A DNA stretch of 64,000 nt from Galerina marginata (taxonomy: Eukaryota; Basidiomycota; Agaricomycetes; Agaricales; Galerinaceae), in NCBI GenBank assembly GCA_023014335.1, contig JAECYW010000014.1:1922001-1986000 (forward strand). The letters run 5' to 3'. Below are positions 54,761 through 64,000 of this stretch, one piece after another. The notes under the pieces were generated by a model. The model did not search any database. It saw nothing but the letters and a program-made list of their open reading frames with translations, and was not told the origin of the DNA. Position 1 is the first letter of the stretch, and every line of letters starts with the position of its first letter. Made by a program: the position numbers and the translations under genes.

Positions 54761-57700
54761 CTACAGAGCATCCTCAAACAACAATTTTCGCGGTTTTTTA
54801 ATTTTTGGAGGTACTGAAAACAGAGCCGGCCTATGTAATGGGTCAGCAGATGAAAAGAGCATTCATGAACAAACATCTTACATTGATGTGCCGCACATAG
54901 CTGCTGGGTTTCCCATGATGATGCTCTCAGAAACACCCGCGATACTGTCGTTTTTGCCGTACGCTGAGGCGTCAAACAAGTGATCTGTGGTTTTCTCGAA
55001 GGAGGCGAGCATGAGAACACTGTCTTTCATTTTGGCGACCCCAAAACGAGTGATACCCAGGACTTCTCCCTGTTACTAGTCAGACTGCAAAGATAACAAG
55101 CCATACAGTATAAAACTAACCTTATATGTCATAACATCACCGAGAAGCATGACGTGTCGAGGGTCAATAATCATGTCGTGAGATTTCATGGTATACTGGA
55201 TTTCATCAATAATTGTTCGTCGTGCCGCTTCAATGCCCAGAACCTGAGCGACTTCTATGACGTGATTGGAAGTTGTTTGTTCACCAATAACTCCTAAAGG
55301 CGGGGAGGCGATCACCAAAAGGTGAGCGACCAAGAATGAAAACTAGGGGTCTATGACCAACCTTCCGTGGTCATACATTTTTGAAGTCCATATCCTTCTA
55401 CTAACAGTTCCTTGTCGCCTTTTTTGCCTCTAGGATCGTCTTTGTCTTTGATATTAATGACTGCCCGTTGGATAGTAGACACGCCCTGATGGAAAAGGTT
55501 TTAAAAAGTCGTATCAATCGAAGGGTTCATATGGACACAACTTACTTTGACCACAATTTCAGCCAAACCTCGTTTCAGTTCTCGCAGACGATAGTATTTG
55601 TCTTCTCCGTCAACGTAGATCCGTAATCTGTGTTTGCGCGGAATGATTGTGATAGCCTGCACAGTGATGATTAGCCAAATTGGGTGATCTATCCGGCAAA
55701 CATCTTACCTCCTGTTTGATTTTCAGCTTCTTTGCGGCTACAATGGCCCATTTTATATCATCTATGGTAAGTTCGAGCTACGGCACGGTTAAAAACAAAA
55801 TCAATGCATAGATCAAAAAAAATAAACAAACCTGAAGCTTTTGAATGGCCATGTCATCAATAATTATTCCAATATATGTATACTGTGGCGCCCAGGCTTC
55901 TTCGAACACACCAGCAATCTGTCAATACTATCAGCAAGTTCTTCTCGATATTTTGGAACTCCATTGTACATCACCCAGCAAGGTCTTTTCCAGTCGCCCT
56001 TTAACGATCCGGGCAGAAGGTTCGCTATCACTGGTTACCAGCTTACAGCTGATGATTGGAGTGCTGATAACTTTGGCAGCATTGATAATCTCCTTAATTC
56101 GCGGGACTCCCAAAGTGACATTCATGGAAGCAACACCAGCAAAATGGAAAGTCTTAAGGGTCATTTGGGTACCAGGCTCACCAATTGACTGTGCCCCAAC
56201 GGCGCCAACTGTAGAGCCTGTGGAAAACAAGTCAGAGGCAGGACATTTAGGAGAATGAGACATAGAAGCTAACCGGGTTCAATCCGAGCTTTCACGTACT
56301 TCACCCAGCATAGGTCAAGGAAATGGCGTAGCTGAGCTTCGGTGACTTTGGAACTATTTTCTACAGCGGCCCTGTCTGCATCTGAGCAATGGAAGCGTTA
56401 GTAACAATGAAACAAAGTTGAACGTCGTGACCGCCGACCAGATGCGCCTAAGGAGAGGTCTGTATATTCATCCCATTCCGGTTCCCTTTCAAGTGCGTCA
56501 AACATTCCACGGTTATCGCGTGCCTGAGCTATTTTTCTGGCAAGGTTGTCGTAAACGAATTTCCGCACAGATTCAAGGTATTGTGGTGCTGTTTCAATCT
56601 TAAATCTTGGAGTAGCCAATTCTCGATCCACCAACTCCATAACTTCGAAGGGTAGGAGACCTCGATCCTCTTTTCCGGAAGCCTGCAAAATTATAAACAA
56701 GAATGTAACTCAAATCCAAGGACTGCACACACCAATGCATGGCTTAAAGACCTGACCAAATCGATAGGTTGGGCATCACCTTCCAAACAAGCGGGATCAA
56801 GGCCATCATCGCCATAACGAAATTGAACCACTCCTCCAGTCGAATTCCGCACCGATAGGTCATACTGGGTAGTCAAGTCTTCCAAAGCCTTCATCAACCG
56901 CCTCTGCATGTACCCGGTTTCGGCGGTTTTGACAGCAGTGTCGACCAAACCTTCACGACCAGAGATAGCGTGGAACAGAAACTCCGTTGCGCGCAAACCA
57001 GAATAAAAGCTATTTCGGACGAACCCTTTTGAGGGCGGCTCCTTCGACCTTTTCGGGAAATGGGGCAAAGAACGGTCTTGAAATCCATCGGGTACACGAT
57101 GACCGGCAATGATCTGTTGACCGACACATGCTACCATCTGGGAAACGTTAATGACTGAGCCTGTGCAAGAAAGTTAGACTGCAGTCTATTTAGACATCTT
57201 GGGAAGGACTTGCCTTTGGATCCACAGGTAGCCATGATCAAGGGGGCATTTTGACGGCTAAGTTCTCTCATACAAATCTGCCCGACGGCTTCACGAACTT
57301 TGGATAGCACGGACGAGATCATGGCCTCTAGGGTTTGCTCTTGATCGCATCCAGGCTTGTTGGGCAGCTGTCCCTTCTTCGCTTGAGCAATGAGGTCTTG
57401 ACATTCTGTGTAAGCTTTCTCAACGAGCTCGTCTTTCTTTTTGCTGAGCTCTGGGCCTGGAATGACGTCGTTGATGCCCAAAGAAAAGCCATAATTCGCT
57501 GGAAAAAATGGTGCGTTCAAAAAATGGCCCATTGACAATGTTGGGGTCAGCGTACCTAGCCAACGAGCGCACAGCTTAGCCAAACGGTTCATGGCAGCAG
57601 CAGCCTCATGGGGCCCATAATCTCGCATGATGACACCAAAAATCGACTTCTTCTTTCCGCTACCTACAGTAGCCTTGTCCATAACACCACACATAATCTC

Positions 57701-59996
57701 ACTATTGACGATTACGAGCCAACCATCGTTGGGCGACAAATCATTCGCTGGTTTCTTTATCCAAGGGTAATTCTCGTCTTTCGCCTCCTCCCATTTATGG
57801 CATTTGCTCTCGACGTTGACAAGGATCTTCGAATCCTTGTTTGGCCGCATCAGGACGTTGAAAATCTGTTTGCCGGTCCACAGTCTTTGAGGTTTCCAGA
57901 TCACCGGCGGAGGAATGTCGATTTGGACATCGGCGTCGGCGAGGTAGCAGCAAATCTGCGTAAATTGTCGCCGGTCGAAGAATGTATCCCGACGTGAGAG
58001 AAGGAACGAGGCAGTGATGAAGTCTTGGATGGCAGCGATGACCGGCTCTCCATTTCGGGGTGTGACGAGGTTGTGCTTGATGTTCATAAGTTCCAACGCT
58101 TCGGTCCTGGCCTCTTCCGTCTGCGGCACGTCTATTACCTGGTCATAAGGCACGGTTAAAATCTTCTTTGAAATCGAGACTCACGCAAGTTCATCTCGTC
58201 ACCGTCGAAGTCAGCATTATATGGACCGCAAACGCACTCGTTCAGCCGGAATGTTCTCCAAGGTCGAACTTTAGCCTGTGCGAAAGAGAAAAAAATTAGA
58301 CCAGATCAGATGCAACGAAATGCAACGAACTCTGTGACACATAATCGAGAGCTTGTGCAAACTCGGCTGACGATTAAAAAGTACGATATCACCATCGATA
58401 ATATGCCTCTCAACCACATCTCCGATGCTCAACCCGTCAGCAATAGCCGCCCTATTACCAAATCGCAAAAACTTCTTATTGTCGCCTCTCGCTACAAAGT
58501 TCGCGCCTGGGTGGACATCAGGCCCGTTCCTCACCGCCTTTTTCAAGAGGTGTATGTTGTGCGCAGTCACCCGCTCAGGATAGGTCAAGATTTTAGCGAC
58601 CCTTTCCGGAACGGCCACTTCGTCGATGCGCAGGTTGGGATCGGGGGAGATGACGGTTCGAGCAGAAAAATCCACACGTTTACCGGATAAGTTTCCTCGG
58701 AAGCGGCCTTGTTTTCCTTTTAGACGCTGCACGAACCCGCGTATTGGCTTTTGGCCGAGCTGCGATGGGACACCAGGTAATTCTGAGTTAATGTACATGG
58801 CGACCGAAAGTTGCAGGAATTCCCATTGTTCCTGTCAAGATAACAAATTAGTATAGTTGAAAGATGAGAGGTTCGCTGTAGATGCACCATGAATTGCGGA
58901 GTTGGGGCTCCTTTTGCTAGCCCATTCTTGATGAGCTGATTGGTGAACACGATTTCGGTCAATTTCACTGTTAGATCGTCTTCATTCGAGGCCCCGTCTT
59001 GAGCAACTGATGGACGAATGCAAACAGGAGGAACAGAAATATATTGCCAGATAAACTCTTCCGGTCTACCCCACTCGGGATGCAAGCCTAATAATTCACA
59101 ATCCTGCGGCAATTCATCAGACTTGCAGGAAGAAAAGAGGCAAAGGCTTACTTCGTCCGATATCCTTCGAAACAAATCAAGCACCTTGAGCGGGTTCAGA
59201 TCCTCGTGCACCGCCTTGTTAATGTACATCCCCAGTTCTTTCTGCGCTTCGACAGCAGACGCGAAAGTCATCTTGAATTTCTCCAGCTCGTCCGCCGTCT
59301 TCTTTGCACGGAATTTATCGTGGATAATTTTTAAAGCACCGGCTTTCTTCACTGCTCCGTTGGTCGCTGAGCAATATGGACAGTATACAACTTTGCGCGC
59401 CATGCCGTTGACTGCTTTTGAAAGGGCTTGCCGTTGGATGTTCTCAAGCACAGGACGTCGAAATCTTTTGAGATACGTGCGGCGATCTGGTTCCTCCAAT
59501 AGAACACGGGCACAAGTCTATGTTGCATAGGATCAGAACGTCCCTTCGTACGCAGCCGGCCCTCTCACCTTGCATATGGCTTGCAAAATCGCAATGGTAT
59601 GTTTGAAGTAGCCAATATGAAAAACCGGAACCACAAGCTTGATATACGCGTAATGTCCAACGCAGTTCACCGACGATTGCCCACACGTCTCGCAGAATGC
59701 ATTCTTGTCCGTCGTGCCCTGATATAACAAAACCGGTCAATGTTAAGATCGTGGCAAAGCCAGAAAAGAATGCACCAGACGTCGATCGAGTACGCCACCC
59801 TTCACTGGCAAACGATCTGTAGGTGTGTAGAGATCCCGGTGGGTGATCTCGAACTCGGAGATCTTGACTGTGTCCTGGGCATTCAAGAGACTGAACTGGA
59901 GCTTTTTACTATTGAGATTTTGAGCCAATAACAGCAGGAAAAAAGTTCGGATACGCACATTACTTTCGGAGCTTGGTGCGAGACCGCCTCCTTCAT
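54761..59996 (-). CDS. rpc1: RNA polymerase III largest subunit RPC1
   Basis: Catalytic subunit of Pol III, about 1,400 residues over about twenty exons. The start [12 protein letters not shown] is the family start; splicing GTGCGTATCC..CAATAG gives [12 protein letters not shown]. Then the N-terminal zinc site ([15 protein letters not shown]), the clamp region and [20 protein letters not shown]. The metal-binding [12 protein letters not shown] is split by an intron after the Asn-Leu codons. The bridge-helix region contains [15 protein letters not shown], and the trigger-loop region [20 protein letters not shown]. The C-terminus [16 protein letters not shown] is followed by an intron (GTAAGATGTT..ACATAG) and MPALFSVPP to LLFEDAL, so the TAA at 54878 is intronic. 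The gene appears intact. Confidence 0.95.
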
Positions 59997-60171
59997 TATT
60001 ATGGGCCAGCCGATAGAAATATTCAAAGTCTAAAGTTAAAGATCGAGTCAAGGGTCGGGAGTTGAGTTGATCGAGGCGTGACGTGTGACTGTGACGATCG
60101 CGTGACGACTTGCGCGTCGCCTCTGAGCGATTCGAGTTGCAGACTTCAATACCTTTCACTCATCCTTCATA

Positions 60172-61290
60172 ATGTCCAGGACGTCTTACGACCGGTAATC
60201 CCCCTTTTCTTCAAGATTTTACCTGTTCTGACTGTTAAATAGATACCTTACCGTCTTCTCACCAGAGGGTCGACTATATCAAGTCGGTGAGGAATATTAA
60301 TCCGCTGCATGGAGTCGCACTCGCATCTTACACGGATATCGTAGAATATGCCTTCAAGGCCATCTCAGGCTCAGGCCACACCGCAATAGCTGTCCGAGGA
60401 AAAGACACTTCGGTCGTTATCACTCAACGAAAAGTTCCCGTGTGTACATCTCTAGTTCTTTATATGACGTCCTCACTCATACATATTCATTGCTTCAATA
60501 GGACAAACTCCTTGACGCGTCAACCGTTACTCACTTGTTCAGCGTCACCCCAACGATTGGCTGCGTAATGACCGGTCTCATTGGTGGGTATCTCGTCGTT
60601 AATTCCACAATCCTCCCTCGAGCTTGCTCTACTTTTCAGCCGATGCACGGAATCAAGTTGCCAGGGCCCGAAGCGAAGCTGCCTCCTTCAGGTACAAGTT
60701 CGGCTACGAAATCACCCCAGACGCGCTTGCCCGACGGATGGCCAACATCAACCAAGTGTACACACAACGTGCTGCCATGCGGCCATTGGGCATCTGTGCG
60801 TCTCACCACCCTCGTCCCATCTTTATTCTCATTAACAGCCACCTCAGCGATGATTATGATCGGCATCGATCCTGAATTTGGGCCACAATGCTTCAAGCTT
60901 GACCCTGCTGGGTACTTTATTGGGTTCCACGCGACCGCTGCGGGGCAGAAGCAGCAAGAAGCCATGAACCACCTCGAGAAGAAGTGGAAAAAACTGGATA
61001 ACGGCAAGGGCGGTGAGGATGCGGCGAAAGCAGGAAAGAATCTGAGTAGAAGTGAGGTCATCGAGGTATGTCTTTTGCTGGGTTGTTCATTTAACTTGAC
61101 CTTATATGTTCTTCAGATGGCGATTGAGGTCATGTCCACCGTGCACGCTACGGACTACAAGCCCGGTGAGATTGAGATTGGTATCGTTTCGGACAGCGAC
61201 GAGGAAGACGAGAAGGTGCGAGGAAAGTGGAGGGTGATGGGCGAGGCCGAGATTGAGGAATACTTGCTAGCTTACGCAGAGAAAGATTAG
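60172..61290 (+). CDS. scl1: 20S proteasome subunit alpha-1 (Scl1/PSMA6)
   Basis: About 250 residues in six or seven exons. MSRTSYDR, then [20 protein letters not shown], the alpha-subunit signature, split by an intron (GTGAGGAATA..ATCGTAG) after the Val codon. Then [45 protein letters not shown]-type segment ([14 protein letters not shown]), [39 protein letters not shown] and a C-terminal acidic loop SDSDEEDEK before [13 protein letters not shown]. The alpha-1-specific STVTHLF and VYTQ segments separate it from other alpha subunits. It diverges from rpc1 with about 175 bp between starts. Confidence 0.93.
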
Positions 61291-61359
61291 TGTTGTGTAT
61301 GATTTTGACATGAACGATTCTTTGAGAATTAGATTGGTTTGAATACAATAAGAAGTCTA

Positions 61360-61776
61360 TTAGTACGAGGAAGCGCCGCCGCTCTGAAAAGGGGGTTAGC
61401 ACAAGTAGACATGCGGTCGTATGAGGCGCACCATGATTGCGTTCATTTCATCCTCTTCCAACTGTCGCACCCTGGGTTTCCAGAACCTCGTTGGCGCCTC
61501 CCAGAACTGGCTATAGACAGCAGTGGCATCTGACAATGAAGTGGCATTGGTTCCCGATTCAGAAGACTTCATTTTTGCCAGGAATTCGGAAAAATGCTGT
61601 TTGAGCTCTGACGGAGCTGCTGGGTGGGGGTGACGTGCCTCCGGGGCTGTGAATGTGTCAGAAACGCGAGTTGTTTTGGGGCGATAAAACTGACCATTGG
61701 GATACGAGCGCTTGCCGAGAAACTTGATGAGGGGTGTGTGGGCGCGGGCTGAACAACGGCGCAGAGACGGATGCAT
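61360..61776 (-). CDS. kgd4: Kgd4/Ymr31-like mitochondrial protein (MRPS36 family)
   Basis: About 120 residues in two exons. MHPSLRRCSARAHTPLIKFL followed by GKRSYPN gives the family motif HTPxIKFxGKR, and the C-terminus ends EMNAIMSGGASSY after an intron GTGCGCCTCA..TTCAG. In yeast and animals this family links the E3 subunit to the 2-oxoglutarate dehydrogenase complex (first reported as ribosomal protein S36). The middle (FWEAPTRFWKPRVRQLEEDE) is longer than in yeast, as in other basidiomycetes. A mitochondrial location is expected. Confidence 0.65.
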
Positions 61777-61892
61777 GGTTGTTGTATGAAATATAGCGAG
61801 AGCACATCTCATAAAGCCGGGTTTGGTTCCACCCCCGAAACCAAACAACGCGGGACACGAGAATGCGTCCGCTCCTTGATTGCATTCATCAA

Positions 61893-62574
61893 ATGTCGCA
61901 CCATCTTTTCCTGTTGTCGCCGTCTGATACACCGTTGTACAGCCTCACGCACCACTCGACGAAACCTGTACCGAGTGTAACATCACCCCTGGCGGCGAAT
62001 CTGCCGACATGGTCGACGTCTGCCTTTGCAGGGACGCTCACGGCGTTGTCTGGGGCCTCAAGCGCGACGCAGCACACGACAGGCGGCGCGGTGCGGGTGG
62101 GGGGTGGGCAGGACCGGCATGTTATCCAGATGATTGCCAACGCGGGGCTGGATGTGATTGAGGATGTTCAGCGCAAGGAAACTACGATGTGGGTGCGGGT
62201 GCGGTGTCGATAGATTGCGCGCAATGACGAACGATGATTGGATAGGTACCTGAAGTCGGTAGACAAGTTCAATGAATGGACGGTGTCTGCATTCATCACG
62301 CCGGGCAGTAAGAGACTTCTGCACCGCGAATGGCCTGGGCTGACGTGCGCAGATATGAAGTTTGTGCTGCTGCATGAAGCCAAGAACGACGAGGGCATCC
62401 GATTGTTCTTTATGGAGGTGTGGGAGCTGTATGTGAAGGTGAGCGGGCTACTGGATGTGTGGGCTGCGCTGACGGAGACAGACGATGGTGAACCCGTTCC
62501 ACACGGCGCACACGGTGATCCGGAGCAGTGTGTTTGACAGTCGGGTTCGGGCGAGTGCGCGCAAGCACCTGTGA
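61893..62574 (+). CDS. trs20: TRAPP subunit Trs20/TRAPPC2 (sedlin)
   Basis: Core subunit of the TRAPP tethering complexes acting in ER-Golgi transport, about 190 residues. MSHHLFLLSPSDTPLYSL opens a longin-like fold; VIQMIANAGLDVIEDVQ, then an intron GTGGGTGCGG..GGATAG, TMYLKSVDKFNEW and VSAFITPGSK. A further GTGAGCGG..GAGACAG intron leads to TMVNPFHTAHTVIRSSVFD and the C-terminal ARKHL typical of sedlin. An insertion rich in Gly/Ser/Thr follows residue 45. It diverges from kgd4 with about 116 bp between starts. Confidence 0.88.
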
Positions 62575-62890
62575 CAATAGGGGGTGACAGGGGTCCTTGT
62601 TTAAAAGCTACATTCTCAGCTCCTCCTTCTCTCCTCTCCTCTGACCTGGCTTGGGTGGCATTCCTTCTTCTACTTGTCTTCATTATCTAAATCATACAAA
62701 AAATACCATACTTTCTTTCTTTTTTTCATCCATCGTCACAGCCAGCAACTAGTTCCTTCGCCGTCCAGTGCGTCCTGCTCGCCCTTTTCCCGCTTTTCTG
62801 ACTCACCCCCGCCCAGTTGTATCCCCAGTAATCACCCGTAATCGACCCTCGCCATTATCTATCCTTTCTGACTCGCACACCACCAAAGCA

Positions 62891-64000
62891 ATGACTACCG
62901 CAAACACAAACAACCGCGCATCTCTCCTCGCTGGGCTCCGCACAGGCGGTGTCCGCTCCGTCTCTGGCCCTGTTCCCCACACCGCTGCACCTGCTGGCGC
63001 CTTCAACGTCCCTCACTTCACTTCCCACCACAATACCAACGTCTTCCCAGAAGAGGAGGAAGATGACCAGCTCCCAGAAATGCCCCAGCAGAACGCTTTC
63101 AACAACAGGAACATCCCCATGACCGCTGCCGTAGACGGGCCCAACAACCGCTTCTCTCATCACCAGGCCGCCCGCGGCATGAACCCCAACAGCATGCCAT
63201 TCAGCCCAGGCTTTGCCCCCAATATGGCGCCCCAGGCTCAGATGCAGATGCAGATGCTCCAGCTCGAGATGATGAGGATCCAGGTGACTATCTCTTCCTT
63301 GCTGATGAACCAATCTCTTATCGTGCCCTCTAGGCCATGCAGGCCCAGCAGTACCAGGCCGAGCTTCTTGCTCAGGCTCAACTTCAACAGCAGATTCAGC
63401 AGCAGCAGCAGCAGCAACAGACCCAGACCCTCAACAGACGCACCAGCCAAGGCTTCAATCCGCCCGCCACAGCTGGCCCGATGACCAACTCCTTCGATCT
63501 CAGGGCTGCCACCCTAAGCGCCCAGATGCGCCGTGCGAACCAGGCAGATCAACTTCGCTCCCAACTTGGCGTCGCAGGCGGTGCAGACGACCAAGTCCCC
63601 ATGACAGCAGCTCTTGGAGGTCGCTTCGGCAGCCGCTCCACCAGCCTCAATGCTTCCGCCACCCCTTATTTGGCACAAGGACGCTTCGACGAGCACGGCG
63701 ACCCTCCCCCGACTCCCAGCTCGACCACCGTCATCAGTGGCGGAACCTCCTTGGGCAATCTCTCGTCCAACAATGTCAACACCAGCTTGGTTCCCTCCAA
63801 GTCCGATAGCGCCTCGTCCTGGAGGCGCGGCGGGAACAACAACTCGGTTCTGAGCGGCAACCGCGCTGTCTCTTCCCCAAGTGTCAAGGTCACCCCACCC
63901 CCCAGCGAAGAGCGCGTCTCCCCTCCACCTGCTGCCTCCGAGGTTTCATCTCCTGCTACTGCCACCGGACCCAAATTTAGGCCTCAGCCGCTCCGCTTCA
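62891..64000 (+). CDS. Q/S/P-rich low-complexity protein (partial, runs off window)
   Basis: Starts MTTANTNNRASLLAGLRTGG, with an intron at 63284-63333 (GTGACTATC..CCTCTAG). After it come AMQAQQYQAELLAQAQLQQQ and a poly-Gln run, then NPPATAGPMTNSFDLRAATL, MRRANQADQLRSQLG and Pro/Ser-rich sequence to the edge of the window. The 5' leader before the ATG is rich in CT runs. It is mostly disordered; a regulatory or RNA-linked role is common for such proteins but nothing here proves it. The 3' end lies outside the window. Confidence 0.65.

Noticed and set aside
54878..54883. TAA after CGTSM as the end of RPC1
   Set aside because: An intron starting at GTAAGATG restores [16 protein letters not shown], which matches the usual RPC1 C-terminus.
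1..64000. CRISPR arrays, rRNA genes, bacterial operons or replication origins
   Set aside because: No such signals were seen; intron structure and gene content are eukaryotic. The tandem 7-mers at 23105 and 27024 are microsatellites, not spaced CRISPR repeats.

Overview
The window looks like a nuclear contig of a filamentous basidiomycete, probably a mushroom-forming agaricomycete. Its genes are densely split by roughly 45-60 nt GT-AG introns. They encode typical eukaryotic housekeeping proteins (Pol III largest subunit, TFIIIC, proteasome alpha-1, GINS Psf3, Sm G, eL29, Mdm10, TRAPP Trs20). The mobile elements are the usual fungal set: a Helitron, a chromodomain Ty3 element and Tc1/mariner-type elements.

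The window has two halves that meet near 29.9 kb. Positions 1-29.9 kb are an AT-rich nest of transposons. From the left they are: long AT-rich inverted repeats packed with CTAWWWWTAG sites (1-7.0 kb), holding a TIR element that has captured a piece of Helitron coding sequence (866-1448) and a TA-flanked MITE (6411-6791); a short intron-containing gene fragment (7.4-8.17 kb); a large broken Helitron (8.2-16.6 kb) whose helicase is fused to a putative ubiquitin-protease-like domain; and a 5'-truncated chromovirus (17.6-29.3 kb). The chromovirus polyprotein is split by two big insertions: a 3.5-kb Tc1/mariner-type transposon with a dead transposase, and a 5.8-kb foldback-like element. The foldback carries two divergent paralogous genes around a near-perfect central palindrome. 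Three copies of a small Helitron-like non-autonomous element sit inside the Helitron, the mariner and the foldback. Each can be removed to give a clean empty site without a target duplication, so the order of insertion can be read directly.

Positions 29.9-64 kb are an ordinary gene-dense block. In order: CLASP (-), Rdx/SelW-like (-), Pch2 (+), a PPR-like protein (-), Sm G (-), an RGG-rich protein (+), Mdm10 (-), eL29 (+), TFIIIC tau95 (-), a stretch without a convincing gene, a small mitochondrial-type protein (-), Psf3 (+), Pkr1 (-), an MLKL-like kinase (-), an unidentified protein (+), Pol III RPC1 (-), proteasome alpha-1 (+), Kgd4/Ymr31-like (-), Trs20 (+), and a partial Q/S-rich protein (+). 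Several neighbours are divergent with 100-250 bp between start codons and so probably share promoters. Others meet tail to tail.

The strongest candidate for something undescribed is the 5.8-kb element at 22279-28105. It has a 9-bp target duplication, long inverted arms, two mirror-image genes (one has lost its Cys/His-rich tail), mirrored tRNA-like A/B boxes and an ACGCG-rich palindromic core. I recognise no transposase in it. Exon boundaries in the multi-exon genes were read by eye and are approximate where stated.
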